Positions 1-9,472 of a stretch of 64,000 nucleotides of DNA are shown here, piece after piece (the first letter of the stretch is position 1; each line of letters opens with the position of its first letter). Both the position numbers and the translations under genes were made by a program. Location: positions 1,922,001 through 1,986,000 of the forward strand of contig NZ_CP014943.1 in NCBI RefSeq assembly GCF_002077175.1, in the 5' to 3' direction. Under the pieces are notes generated by a model. That model searched no databases. It saw only the letters and a list, made by a program, of their open reading frames with translations, and had not been told where the DNA came from. Source of the stretch: Colwellia sp. PAMC 21821 (GTDB lineage: Bacteria > Pseudomonadota > Gammaproteobacteria > Enterobacterales > Alteromonadaceae).

Positions 1-1
1 C

Positions 2-2281
2 TTTACCCTTAGAGCACAAGCCAGCAATAACCAAGGTTTATGGAATACTACCGGTATTTCACTGCCCATTACGGTATTGCCGCCACCATGGAAAACCGTT
101 TGGGCATATAGTTTGTATACCCTTGTAGTCATTTTAATTTTGCTCTATTTCATTTGGCGATATAGACAAAAACGCTTACTTGAGTTGCAACAACTCATCA
201 AATTAGAAGCAACCGTAGAAGAACGCACTAAAGACCTTCGACTTGCTAACGTTCAGCTTGAAATCAGCATGCAAGAAACTGAAAAAGCCCGACAAATTGC
301 CGAACAAGCGAGTAAAGAAAAAAGCGATTTCTTAGCGATCATGAGTCATGAAATTCGAACACCGATGAACGGTGTGTTAGGTATGACAGAAGTGTTACTT
401 AGCTCAGACCTTAAACCTAAACAACAACATTTTGCACAATTGGTTTATCGTTCAGGTCGTTTATTACTAGATTTACTCAATAACATTTTAGATTTTTCTA
501 AATTAGAAGCTGGTAAAGCAACATTAGAGTCAGTGCCAACCGACCTAGAAGCACTCGTTGAAGAAGTGTGTGATTTATTTAGTGAGTCTGCATTTAACAA
601 GGGCATTCATGTTAATGCTATTTTATCGCCCGAACCATTACCTCTCGTTTATGCTGACCCGGCTAGATTACGCCAAATTATTGCAAACTTAACCAGTAAT
701 GCGATTAAGTTTACTGAGCGTGGTGAAGTTAATGTCAGTGTTAAGCGCGTTGTATGCTATCAACCGCATGAAACTCAGCTAAGCGACACAGCACAATACA
801 ATGGCTTTGAAATCAGTATAAAAGATACCGGTATTGGTATGGCGCCAGATCGCCAACAAAAAGTATTTGAAATGTTTACCCAAGCTGATGCATCTACCAC
901 CAGAAAATATGGCGGTACAGGGTTGGGTTTAGCTATTTGTAGACAGTTAACAACATTAATGGGTGGTAACATTGGCGTGCAATCGAATTTAGGCGAGGGC
1001 AGCCGCTTTAGTCTCGAAGTCGATTTACCCATTGTAGGAAACCCAGTTATTGAACATGAACCCATGGCTGATTGCCCAACAGTGCACTTAGTAAGCCTTA
1101 ACGGTGGTTTAGGTACAGCAGTTGCTAATATGTTGCTCAAGTTAGGAATAAAAGCAGTTCATGTACAACGGGTAAATGCACAGTTAGCCTCAGCCAAAAA
1201 TGGTTTGTGGATCAGCCTATCAGAGCACGAAGCTGCAATTAAACATGCGAGCATTCCCCTTGAGCGCTGGATTTGCTTGTTACCTTCATCACAATGGCAA
1301 GAGAACGACCAACGTAATATCTTGCCATTGCCGGTGCATTTTAGTGGTTTACGCAATAGTTTATATGGCGCCTTAGGAATTGAAAGCGCTGAACAAAAAT
1401 CAGGTACCGACGATCACCGTAACCATCAAACATTTAACGCTAATATTTTAGTGGCAGAAGACAGCCTAACGAATCAAGAAGTGGCAAAAAGCATGTTAGG
1501 TATGTTGGGTTGTGAAGCTTGGTTAGCTGACAACGGTGCGGAAGCGGTTGAGCAAGTAAACTTAAAACAGCCTGATCTGGTGTTAATGGATTGCCAAATG
1601 CCTATTATGGACGGATACAAAGCAACAGCAGAGATAAGAAAAAACTGGCCAGATATTCCTATTGTTGCACTGACAGCTGGCATGGGCGACGACCTGCGCC
1701 AACAGTGTCTTGAATCAGGCATGAATGGCGTTATGACTAAGCCGTTTTCGTTACGAGAACTTGAGCAAACACTCCTAAAATACTTAGCCGTGTCGAGCCT
1801 CCCTTTAGCCAATGACCATGATAATACAGCTGATCCGAGGATAGAAATAGAGCCTACTCCAAAAGCTAACGCTGGTGTTAGCGAGCTAATAAGCGCTGAA
1901 GATATTGAAAGTGATGAAGACGAAACTGTGTTAATTGACATGGCAGCTGTCGATACGCTTTTGAGAATTAGTAAAGGTACCGGCAACCCTGTATTTAATC
2001 GTGTATTAGACGGGTTTATCCAGGAGGCTAATAAGTTAATTCAACAGTTACTAGCAGAGACAGAAAGTGCTGAGGTAGATTTACATCAAATAGCAGAAAT
2101 TGCCCATGCGCTTAGTTCAATGTCTGGAAACTCTGGCGCTATAGCGTTATATAAATTATGCAAAGATTTAGAAACATCAATAAAACAAAATCAAGCGAAA
2201 GATATAGTGAGCATAGCGCAAACCATACAAGCGACTTATCTAACGAGTTGTGCGGAATTAGAGGCATTTAGAATAGCTTAA
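2..2281 (+). CDS. Hybrid sensor histidine kinase with Y_Y_Y/propeller-type sensor end (5' partial)
   Basis: The frame is open to the left edge, so the N-terminus lies outside the window. The first visible residues end in LPITVLPPPWKTVWAY, the typical end of a Y_Y_Y domain that follows a periplasmic beta-propeller sensor in one-protein two-component systems. One membrane helix (about 100-160) and a coiled coil follow. The HisKA box SHEIRTPMNG (His codon near 347) comes next, then a HATPase with DTGIGM and GGTGLGL motifs. A receiver domain has its phospho-acceptor Asp at 1589-1591 (LVLMDCQMP), and a C-terminal HPt-like domain has AHALSSMSGNSG with its His at 2105-2107. It is therefore a full phosphorelay in one membrane protein. 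The ligand is unknown; such sensors often detect polysaccharide breakdown products. It is convergent with the minus-strand signalling pair to its right. Confidence 0.88.
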   Translation, partial: FTLRAQASNNQGLWNTTGISLPITVLPPPWKTVWAYSLYTLVVILILLYFIWRYRQKRLLELQQLIKLEATVEERTKDLRLANVQLEISMQETEKARQIAEQASKEKSDFLAIMSHEIRTPMNGVLGMTEVLLSSDLKPKQQHFAQLVYRSGRLLLDLLNNILDFSKLEAGKATLESVPTDLEALVEEVCDLFSESAFNKGIHVNAILSPEPLPLVYADPARLRQIIANLTSNAIKFTERGEVNVSVKRVVCYQPHETQLSDTAQYNGFEISIKDTGIGMAPDRQQKVFEMFTQADASTTRKYGGTGLGLAICRQLTTLMGGNIGVQSNLGEGSRFSLEVDLPIVGNPVIEHEPMADCPTVHLVSLNGGLGTAVANMLLKLGIKAVHVQRVNAQLASAKNGLWISLSEHEAAIKHASIPLERWICLLPSSQWQENDQRNILPLPVHFSGLRNSLYGALGIESAEQKSGTDDHRNHQTFNANILVAEDSLTNQEVAKSMLGMLGCEAWLADNGAEAVEQVNLKQPDLVLMDCQMPIMDGYKATAEIRKNWPDIPIVALTAGMGDDLRQQCLESGMNGVMTKPFSLRELEQTLLKYLAVSSLPLANDHDNTADPRIEIEPTPKANAGVSELISAEDIESDEDETVLIDMAAVDTLLRISKGTGNPVFNRVLDGFIQEANKLIQQLLAETESAEVDLHQIAEIAHALSSMSGNSGAIALYKLCKDLETSIKQNQAKDIVSIAQTIQATYLTSCAELEAFRIA

Positions 2282-2404
2282 CTGATGCTAATTATTCATT
2301 AACTGCACTGTTTATAAGCAAGAAAATCGGCAAATAGTGCAGTAGTCTACAGCTTTAATCTTTGGCAATGTCGAATATTAGTTGTTGATATAGATTAGTC
2401 GTTA

Positions 2405-2465
2405 ACTTCAGCGCAAGGAGCTTAATCCCTGGGCTGAAGTATACAACTAGACGAGGAAGTAGTTG
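2405..2465. terminator. Possible hairpin terminator region between convergent genes
   Basis: Two inverted repeats lie between the convergent kinase and sigma-54 activator genes: ACTTCAGC (2405-2412) with GCTGAAGT (2433-2440), and CAACTA (2444-2449) with TAGTTG (2460-2465). A run of A follows on the plus strand, which is a U-run for minus transcripts only if read before the stem, so this is not a textbook terminator. Confidence 0.3.
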
Positions 2466-2480
2466 GCAAAAAAAGTTAAG

Positions 2481-5400
2481 TTAAACTCGAATCTGTTGCA
2501 AAATTTTGCGCAATGTTGGTTGGGTTACATTAAGTAACTGTGCTTTTTGTTGTTGGCTAATCTCTTGTTTCATAACAATTTCATGCAATGTAACTTCAAT
2601 GGTTGACCAAAGTGTAGTATTGCAATGTGCGGTTAACAGTTGCTGTAACATATTATCGCATTCACTTTCTAGCTCACCTAGCGGCGCTAAACTGAGATCT
2701 AAGCCTTTAAGTTTAGTATAGCGACGACGCAAAGTAGATTCTGACTGGTCTAATTGCAGAGCTACTTGATACAAGCTTCCCCATTTAGCTAAACATACAC
2801 TTAACCACTGTAATTCTAACCAAGCACTTACCGGAAATAAGCGTACTTGCTGCAAGGCGATAGCGATTAACTGATTAATTAAATTAGCTATATCGGGCTG
2901 ATTCATGAAGCTAGCATCTGATTCATTAACACTAACCAAATGACTGGCTGAACCTAAATGGCTACCTGTCTCTGTAAGATATTCTTGTTCTTGAATATTT
3001 AAATGAGCGACATCAACTAATTGTTTATCACAAAGAATAGCCGCACGCATGATAATGTTTCTTAACTCTCGAACATTGCCGGGCCATGAATATGCTTGCA
3101 ATATTTTTATTGCCGCTGGGGTAAAGTCGATAATCTCTTTACTGTATTGTTGGCTGAATTTGACTAAAAAATGACGACAAAGTAACAAGGCGTCATTTCC
3201 TCTTTTATGTAATGGAGGTAAATTAACGGTAAACACATTAATACGATAGTAGAGGTCGGATCGAAATCGCCCCATGGCCACTTCATCTAATAAATTTCGG
3301 TTAGTCGCTAATACGAGTCGAACATCAACTTTGCGCACACGTTGATCACCCACAGCCACATAAGTTTTTTCTTGTACAAAACGTAAAAGTTTTGATTGAA
3401 TATCGAGTGGTAATTCTCCGACCTCATCTAAAAAAAGAGTGCCACCATCGGCTTGTGCGATCATGCCAGGTTGGTCACTTGTTGCGCCTGTAAACGCGCC
3501 TTTTCTATGGCCAAATAATTCACTTTCAATTAAATGTTCAACAATAGTACTACAATCTAAGGTTATAAAAGGCTTTTCTAGCAAAGCACTATGATTATGT
3601 ATTTGTCGCGCAATAATTTCTTTACCGGTACCTGACTCGCCAATGATCAGCACTGATGCATCAGTGGGCGCAACTAACTGCACTTGCTGCATAACGTTAC
3701 GCATTGCTGCAGATTCAAAGAGCAATTCATGTTGATCGCCCATAGTTTTATGAGCAATAACCGATCTGCGTTGGTCATTTTCAAGCAGAATAATGCGATC
3801 AATAGCGGTGGCTAAGTTGGGTGTAACTTGCTGTAATTGTGCATTGTACTTTTCAGCGTTGCTTTGCTCGCTCAGTGGCCATCGTAATAATATCATCCCC
3901 AAACATTGATTACGGGTAAACAATGGCACGATAGCTTGGCAAAATAATCCAATGGGCTGCAGCGGCGCATCTATTAAGTTCTTCAAACTATCGACGTTAA
4001 TGTTTGTATTGACCCAGTGATGTACGCTTTCCACATCTATATTTTTCTGAGCTGTACTGCAAGATGAGTTAATTAATTTCTGGTTTTTAACTTGGTATAG
4101 CCCAGCATATTCGCAGTGCATTCCTGCCGTTAGTGTTTGGCAAATTTGCTTTGAAAAAGTTTCGAGTGAATGGGTATTACCAATTAATCGAATTAAATCC
4201 CACTGTAAGGAAAGTAATCTAAAATCATCTTCAGGCGCTTCTGAAAACTTGCCACTCATACGGTCTAAATTAGCAATGATATTGGCGTCAAATTTTGGTT
4301 CCCAAGCCACCAACTTGCCGCCACCAATACTACGAGCGGCTTGCAAAGCGGTATTGGCTCGTCGAAACAGCTCTAAAGGTGATTGTTCTCCCAGCTGCTC
4401 TTCTGAATTAAGTGTTGCTAAGCCAAAACTAAAATCTACATTCAGCTTTTTCTGAGTAAATGACTTATTAACCAACATTTGCCTTACTCTAGCTGCTAGT
4501 GCTTGACCTTGCTGTTCATTGGTCTCAGGCAAATTTGCCGCAAAAACTACACCGCTATAACGACTAACAAAATCAGCTGTGCGTAATAAGTCAGTTAAAC
4601 TAAGCATAATTTCACTCAGTACTTGGTCACCTAACTCACGACCATACTGTTGATTAAATTTAGCTAAATCATCAGGATTAATAAGTAACAAAGTGACTGG
4701 TTCATTATGTACTGCGAGCTGCTCTAACCATTCTTGACTCTGCCACGTTGCTACTTGCCGCATAATGAGTAAATTTTCATTATTGCGCAATGAACCAACA
4801 AACCCATCAACTATTATCACGGTATTTTCCAACTGAATTGGAAAAGGCGGCAATCTAGTCATCGCGCCAGAACGCTCGAGGTCAGCAAAAATATTTTTCA
4901 TACGCTTTTTGGCGGTATCTGACGGTATTTGTAGGTAAGAAAGTAGGTCTTTACCTATTGCAGAAGTACAAGAGTCACCCATTAATGCCGACAGTTCAGC
5001 ATTAATTTCAGTTATGCTTCCTGCTGAACTTAATGTAATCACTAATTCGCCTAAACATTCAGACAGTAAGGCAAACTTATGCTCTGTATGTTGTTTAGCC
5101 CGAAAAATGTCATCCTGCCGTACTAGTAAAGATAAAATAGGCAGTAAAGCTTGTTCATTTCGCCAATCGATAAACCAATGTTCTTTTAATGATAGCGTTT
5201 GGTCGTGCTGCTGCGGGTTCTCTGCTAGCCAAAATACTTGCTGGTCTTGTAGGTTAAATCGTTTAATAAGCCTGTCAGCATGTGAATTATTTTGGCATAC
5301 GACTAATATTGATGACCCAATGTTATTATTTTTCGACAACGACAACTTTTGCAACTGCATGCCTGAACTAGTAATGTGCTGTTGTAATTCATTTAACATG

Positions 5401-5498
5401 TCGGTGTATTCACGACTTATCTCAAGGTCACTATCAACATAAAGCACAATATTATTTTTATCATGAGTTAAAGCGTTGGTGTTTGGCAGTTTATTCAT
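2481..5498 (-). CDS. Sigma-54-dependent activator with PAS, degenerate GGDEF and GAF-like regions
   Basis: A 1005-residue regulator. In order: an N-terminal region of about 120 residues without a clear receiver Asp; a PAS-like segment (about 140-235); a GGDEF-type fold (about 240-400) whose active motif reads RYSGVVFA instead of RYGGDEFA, so it is probably not a cyclase; a GAF-like region (about 430-570); and an AAA+ sigma-54 interaction domain. The AAA+ part has Walker A GESGTGKE (near 618), ELFGHRKGAFTGA (near 665), Walker B GGTLFLDEVGEL (near 686) and WPGNVRELRN. The C-terminus contains a helix-turn-helix-like stretch (SESTLRRRYTKLKG). The intact GAFTGA loop supports true sigma-54 activation. 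Its ATG overlaps the stop of the upstream REC-GGDEF-EAL gene by one base, so the two are probably translationally coupled. Target genes are unknown. Confidence 0.88.
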   Translation of the reverse strand: MNKLPNTNALTHDKNNIVLYVDSDLEISREYTDMLNELQQHITSSGMQLQKLSLSKNNNIGSSILVVCQNNSHADRLIKRFNLQDQQVFWLAENPQQHDQTLSLKEHWFIDWRNEQALLPILSLLVRQDDIFRAKQHTEHKFALLSECLGELVITLSSAGSITEINAELSALMGDSCTSAIGKDLLSYLQIPSDTAKKRMKNIFADLERSGAMTRLPPFPIQLENTVIIVDGFVGSLRNNENLLIMRQVATWQSQEWLEQLAVHNEPVTLLLINPDDLAKFNQQYGRELGDQVLSEIMLSLTDLLRTADFVSRYSGVVFAANLPETNEQQGQALAARVRQMLVNKSFTQKKLNVDFSFGLATLNSEEQLGEQSPLELFRRANTALQAARSIGGGKLVAWEPKFDANIIANLDRMSGKFSEAPEDDFRLLSLQWDLIRLIGNTHSLETFSKQICQTLTAGMHCEYAGLYQVKNQKLINSSCSTAQKNIDVESVHHWVNTNINVDSLKNLIDAPLQPIGLFCQAIVPLFTRNQCLGMILLRWPLSEQSNAEKYNAQLQQVTPNLATAIDRIILLENDQRRSVIAHKTMGDQHELLFESAAMRNVMQQVQLVAPTDASVLIIGESGTGKEIIARQIHNHSALLEKPFITLDCSTIVEHLIESELFGHRKGAFTGATSDQPGMIAQADGGTLFLDEVGELPLDIQSKLLRFVQEKTYVAVGDQRVRKVDVRLVLATNRNLLDEVAMGRFRSDLYYRINVFTVNLPPLHKRGNDALLLCRHFLVKFSQQYSKEIIDFTPAAIKILQAYSWPGNVRELRNIIMRAAILCDKQLVDVAHLNIQEQEYLTETGSHLGSASHLVSVNESDASFMNQPDIANLINQLIAIALQQVRLFPVSAWLELQWLSVCLAKWGSLYQVALQLDQSESTLRRRYTKLKGLDLSLAPLGELESECDNMLQQLLTAHCNTTLWSTIEVTLHEIVMKQEISQQQKAQLLNVTQPTLRKILQQIRV

Positions 5499-7279
5499 TA
5501 TTTATTTTGCATAAGATGAGTAAAGTTTTGCTTTAACAGCGGTGTCACTTTTTCAGCATTCAAAGGACGAGAAAACAAATACCCTTGCAACAATAAATGT
5601 TGAGTGTTTTTCAATATTTCTAATTGTGCCGGCTCTTCTATACCTTCGGCAATTACCCCAAGATTCAAACTTTTAGCTAAGGCTAAAATTGCTTCTACAA
5701 TAGCAATATCATCGGGTGCGGAATTAACATCACACATAAAAGAACGATCGATTTTGAGAATATCTATCGGGAATTTTTTCAAATAACTCAACGAAGAGTA
5801 GCCGGTACCAAAATCATCAACCGCCAAAGTTACACCTAAATCTTTTAGCTCTATTAAGCGGTTAATATTTTCTTCAGCGTCACTCATAATTACCGACTCG
5901 GTCAACTCTAACTCGAGTAAATGCGGAGGTAAGTTATATATATTGAGTGTTTGCGCGACAATTTGAGTAAAGTTTGCTTGCCTAAACTGGTGACCCGATA
6001 CATTAACGGCGACTCGCACTTCGTTACCGTTGTCTAGCCATTGTTTAGCTTGCTTACAACTCTGTTGAAGTACTAAGAGCCCTAGTTCATTAATTAAGCC
6101 GGTTTCTTCTGCAATTGGAATAAACTCATCGGGTGGAATTATGCCTCCGGCTACGGGTAACCATCTTACAAGCGCTTCAACACTAACAATATTGCCTGTT
6201 TTTGCACAAATTTGCGGTTGATAAAAAGGAAGTATTTCACCTGATTTAAGTGCCATACGCAGATCTTGTTCGAGCTGTAAAAGCGCGGCCGCGGTTGCAT
6301 TCATTGAGTCACAGTAAAACTTAAAACAACTGCGCCCAGCTTCTTTGGCGGAATACATTGCTGTGTCAGCATTTTTTAGTAATAGTTCGGCAGTATCACC
6401 ATCGTTGGGAAACATCGAAATACCAATGCTGGGGGTGATCACTACTTCATATTGCTCTAACTTAAATGGTTTAACAAAACTTTGAATAACACGTTCAGCA
6501 ACCAGCATAGCTTCATTGGCATTGCTCAACTTACTTAAAAAAATGGTAAACTCATCACCGCCAAAACTCGACAACTGACCGTTGCTCATAAGTTCTTCAT
6601 CACCAATTTGGGAAAAAACATCACTATCTCTCATGTTTTCTTGTAGCCGATGAGCAACTTTGCGCAGTAACTTATCACCAATACTATGCCCCATGGTATC
6701 GTTGATTCGCTTAAACCTATCTAAATCTATGTATAACATAGCCGCCTGATAGTTGTTGCGACGAGCCATGGCTAAAAAGCGTTGTAGATCTTTTAATAAC
6801 AAGAGCCTATTAGGCAATCCTGTTAACGCATCGTAAAAAGCGAGTTTATGTAGTTCTTTTTGTTGTGACATTTGGTCAGCGAAGGCTTGGCTTGCGCGTA
6901 GTATGTACTTTACTCGCTCACCTAGTATTTCCCATTTAATCGGTTTCGCAATAAAGTCTGTTGCGCCAACGGAATAGGATCTATGAATTGAATCTAAATC
7001 GTCCGACCCGGTCACCATAATAATGGGAACATGCTTTCCACTTTCAAGGGCACGTATGTGCTCACACACTTCAAAGCCGTTCTTAAGTGGCATAGATACG
7101 TCTAGTAAAATTAGGGCAGGCAGGTGTTTTTCGAATTGCTCAATAGCGCGTTGGCCATTTTCAGCTTCAATAACCTCTATGCTGTCGCTGGCAAGTGTTT
7201 CTTGCATGATAATTCGAGCAGTGAGGTCGTCATCACTGACTAATATTTTAATTTTCGAATTATTTTGCAACTTAAACAC
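5498..7279 (-). CDS. Response regulator with REC, GGDEF and EAL domains (c-di-GMP turnover)
   Basis: 593 residues. A receiver domain at the N-terminus has acidic residues SDDD and phospho-acceptor Asp60 (LILLDVSMP). The GGDEF domain carries an intact motif (SSFGGDEFTIF, near residue 240), preceded by an inserted loop. The EAL domain carries the signature residues expected of an active phosphodiesterase: EALVRW, NVSGHQF, ELTESVIM, DDFGTGYSSL, KIDRSF, AEGIE and QGYLFSRP. It can in principle both make and degrade c-di-GMP, with activity set by phosphorylation; which one dominates cannot be read from sequence. It is first in a two-gene unit with the sigma-54 activator, whose own GGDEF domain is degenerate. 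No dedicated kinase is adjacent except the convergent hybrid kinase, which has its own receiver. Confidence 0.92.
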   Translation of the reverse strand: MFKLQNNSKIKILVSDDDLTARIIMQETLASDSIEVIEAENGQRAIEQFEKHLPALILLDVSMPLKNGFEVCEHIRALESGKHVPIIMVTGSDDLDSIHRSYSVGATDFIAKPIKWEILGERVKYILRASQAFADQMSQQKELHKLAFYDALTGLPNRLLLLKDLQRFLAMARRNNYQAAMLYIDLDRFKRINDTMGHSIGDKLLRKVAHRLQENMRDSDVFSQIGDEELMSNGQLSSFGGDEFTIFLSKLSNANEAMLVAERVIQSFVKPFKLEQYEVVITPSIGISMFPNDGDTAELLLKNADTAMYSAKEAGRSCFKFYCDSMNATAAALLQLEQDLRMALKSGEILPFYQPQICAKTGNIVSVEALVRWLPVAGGIIPPDEFIPIAEETGLINELGLLVLQQSCKQAKQWLDNGNEVRVAVNVSGHQFRQANFTQIVAQTLNIYNLPPHLLELELTESVIMSDAEENINRLIELKDLGVTLAVDDFGTGYSSLSYLKKFPIDILKIDRSFMCDVNSAPDDIAIVEAILALAKSLNLGVIAEGIEEPAQLEILKNTQHLLLQGYLFSRPLNAEKVTPLLKQNFTHLMQNK

Positions 7280-7829
7280 CTCGAATATCTAACAAATAAT
7301 AATTTATATTGTTTGCATTTCCAGCTATAAAATTAGGTGTTTAACCTAACGTCTGTTTTTACAATAGTATTAGGAGCTTTCGCACTATGGTCATCCAATG
7401 CGGTTTACCGTGTAATTATACTTTGCAGAATATTAAAAAATGTAAGAAACATTGTTAATTTCAATATATTTCAGAAAGTTATTAGATCAAAAATAGCATA
7501 ATAAGCTATTTATAACATCCACTTTTGTAGAGCAGATTTGCAATAATGTGACATATTCATATTATATGATTAAAGAAGTGGTGCTTATTGAGGTTAACGA
7601 TTGCTTCGAATATGACATCAGCATGAATTTCGAAGAGTTATTAAAGTTTTTTGAACACAATATATTATCGTTCAAATAAAATTTATTAAGCTCATACTTT
7701 AGTTAAGTTCACAACAAGTACTATGCAATTTCAACCTGAATTATACTTATGATATATAAAAAATAAAAAGCCCCTGTATTAACAAGGGCTTTTAGTCAAA
7801 TTGGATTATAGCTTAATTGAAACTATAAA
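7280..7829. other. Intergenic stretch, 550 bp
   Basis: AT-rich and without a credible ORF. It should contain the promoter of the REC-GGDEF-EAL gene at its left end. A short inverted repeat TTAGGT-5 nt-ACCTAA lies at 7333-7349. The terminator of the lipoprotein gene lies at its right end. Nothing else recognised. Confidence 0.5.
7758..7793 (-). terminator. Rho-independent terminator of lipoprotein gene
   Basis: AAAAGCCC (7766-7773) pairs with GGGCTTTT (7786-7793) over a 12-nt loop. Read on the minus strand the stem is followed by a U-rich run. It lies about 40 bp downstream of the minus-strand lipoprotein stop. Confidence 0.85.
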
Positions 7830-8285
7830 TTAGCAATCTTCATCTTCTGCATTTAGACTTTCTTTTGCTTCTTCACAAGCATCTTCAATAGCGTTGCCAG
7901 CATCTTTTTTAATGCCACCAAACTTGTTGCTGATACTATTTCTCATATCACTGACTTTTTCGCCGGCATCTTCCATCATATTGCCTGCGTCAGCTTTTAA
8001 TTCAGTAACTTTCTCGCCAGCATTCTCTTTCATTTCACTGACTTTTTCGCCGGCATTATCCATTACCTTACCAGCGTTTTTTTTGATTTCAGTTACTTTT
8101 TCGCCAGCGGCTTCAAGAGCATTACCGGCATCTTCCTTTATTTTACTGACTTTATTACCTGCATCTTTAACTACTTTTTCAACTTTATCTCCGGCTTCTT
8201 CTGCTTCTTTTTCACTACAAGCAGTTAAGCCAAATGTTGCTACAAATATAATAAGTGTATTTGATAGCTTTTTAACAAAAGACAT
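7830..8285 (-). CDS. Small lipoprotein with 11/7-residue amphipathic helix repeats (copy 1)
   Basis: 151 residues. The N-terminus is a lipoprotein signal with lipobox LTAC (Cys23). The mature part is one long charged helix in which an Ala-Gly pair recurs every 11 or 7 residues (AGDKVEKVVKD, AGNKVSKIKED, AGNALEA, AGEKVTEIKKN and so on), matching 3 and 2 helical turns. The tail AIEDACEEAKESLNAEDEDC holds two Cys residues, one of them the last residue. SD AGGGAAA lies upstream of the ATG. The gene lies 15 bp after the DUF1328-type gene and has a shorter paralogue at 12928-13176 in the same setting. Function is unknown; the repeats recall LEA/apolipoprotein-like helices, and an envelope-stress role would be a guess. 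Confidence 0.82.
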   Translation of the reverse strand: MSFVKKLSNTLIIFVATFGLTACSEKEAEEAGDKVEKVVKDAGNKVSKIKEDAGNALEAAGEKVTEIKKNAGKVMDNAGEKVSEMKENAGEKVTELKADAGNMMEDAGEKVSDMRNSISNKFGGIKKDAGNAIEDACEEAKESLNAEDEDC

Positions 8286-8300
8286 CTGTTTTCCCTAAAT

Positions 8301-8471
8301 TTATGGTGATTTACCACGAATTGCATTGGCGAGTAATGAAATAACCAACAATACAACGAAAATAAAAAATATAATTTTGGCAATACCAGCCGCTGCACCA
8401 GCTATACCACCAAAACCAAATATTGCTGCGATAATCGCAATAACAAAAAAAGTAAGAGCCCAGCTTAACAT
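8301..8471 (-). CDS. DUF1328 (YtjA-type) small membrane protein (copy 1)
   Basis: A 56-residue hydrophobic protein starting [20 protein letters not shown] and containing [12 protein letters not shown]. It has two predicted membrane helices with a Gly/Ala-rich turn, which is the pattern of the DUF1328/YtjA family. The internal ATG at 8471 is chosen over the longer frame to 8534 because a clear SD (GGAGA) precedes it and the extra N-terminus is not family-like. It is first gene of a two-gene unit with the lipoprotein. The family's function is not established. Confidence 0.85.
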   Translation of the reverse strand: MLSWALTFFVIAIIAAIFGFGGIAGAAAGIAKIIFFIFVVLLVISLLANAIRGKSP

Positions 8472-8919
8472 AATATATTCTCCATTTATTAAATTATAAA
8501 CTACTACTGATCTAGTAAGCGATTTTCGCGCCAAGTAAGAACATAAACATAACCAATTGAAAATTAAACACTAACCATAAGGCTGTTTATATTTTACATC
8601 ATTAATAGAAAGTTAAATGTAATATTTACAGACTAAGCCTAAATAGCTTACATCAAAAAAATATCGCACATGAATCAGCTAGATACATAATTAACTATAT
8701 TTAATTATGTCAAATAATCAACATTTATCTAAGTTTATCAACAAGCTCATTATATTTTATCCAGTTACTTTAAAGTCCTCGTTTATTCATATTCATAATA
8801 CACTGATTTTATTTGATTTAATAAAAAGTACGTAAAACCTGGGCATTTACGTCTACAATTTAAAAATTAGGATAAAACAATAGCTGACCTCAAAATATTT
8901 AATGTAAGGAATTAGTGAA
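8472..8919. other. Divergent intergenic region, 448 bp
   Basis: Separates the first DUF1328-lipoprotein unit (minus) from the VOC gene (plus). It holds the 17-bp element AATATTTACAGACTAAG at 8621-8637, which is found again upstream of the second cassette copy. The rest is AT-rich, with no ORF recognised. Confidence 0.55.
8621..8643. promoter_or_regulatory. Conserved upstream element of DUF1328-lipoprotein cassette (copy 1)
   Basis: AATATTTACAGACTAAG (8621-8637) starts exactly 150 bp upstream of the DUF1328 ATG. The same 17 bases lie 150 bp upstream of the second copy. Here only the TACAGACT half-site (8627-8634) is intact; the other half (AGCCTAAA) matches the palindrome at 5 of 8 positions. 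Confidence 0.5.
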
Positions 8920-9300
8920 ATGATAACAAATCCTGTGGGTTGGTTTGAAATCTACGTTAACGACTTAGTTCGAGCTAAATTCTTTTATGAGTCTGTGCTC
9001 AACACGAGTTTGGAGTCCTTGGGGAACATCACTAATGAAGATATTGAAATGTTAGCTTTCCCATCAAATTTTGATGTTTATGGCGCTGGAGGTGCTCTCG
9101 TAAAAATATCTGGTATTAAAGCTGGTGGTAATAGTACGCTTATTTATTTTTCCTGTGATGATTGTGCCGTCGAAGAGTCCCGACTTTTATCGTCTGGCGG
9201 AAAAATTCAACGATCAAAAATGTCCATTGGTGACTATGGTTTTATCACACTTGGCATTGATACTGAAGGTAATATATTTGGCCTACATTCACTGAAATAG
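8920..9300 (+). CDS. VOC (glyoxalase/bleomycin-resistance fold) family protein
   Basis: 126 residues, one VOC module. It starts NPVGWFEIYVNDLVRAKFFY, typical of the first beta-alpha unit, and ends with GFITLGIDTEGNIFGLHS, the usual closing strand with a Glu-Gly-Asn turn. Metal ligands are not clear, so a catalytic activity cannot be named. SD AAGGAA precedes the ATG. It stands alone on the plus strand. Such proteins are often annotated as lactoylglutathione lyase-like, but that is not supported here. Confidence 0.82.
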   Translation: MITNPVGWFEIYVNDLVRAKFFYESVLNTSLESLGNITNEDIEMLAFPSNFDVYGAGGALVKISGIKAGGNSTLIYFSCDDCAVEESRLLSSGGKIQRSKMSIGDYGFITLGIDTEGNIFGLHSLK

Positions 9301-9413
9301 CATTGATATATAACCACGAATACTCATAATTTTTTTTAATAGTGCTATTTTAAATGAAAAATCAGCATAAGAGCGATAGCAATAAAGACAGCCTATCTAG
9401 ATAGGTTTAATAT

Positions 9414-9444
9414 AAAAAAGCGCTCAACTTTTATTGAACGCTTT
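9414..9444 (-). terminator. Terminator of aldehyde dehydrogenase gene
   Basis: Imperfect hairpin AAAGCG-C-TCAA / TTGA-A-CGCTTT, with A-rich sequence on the left that becomes a U-run on the minus strand. It lies 30 bp downstream of the dehydrogenase stop. Confidence 0.7.
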
Positions 9445-9472
9445 ACTTATATCTACTTACTAAACACTTTCT

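Noticed and set aside
7894..8298. Plus-strand frame opposite the lipoprotein
   Set aside because: A shadow of the helical repeat; its apparent signal-like repeats are reverse-complement artefacts.
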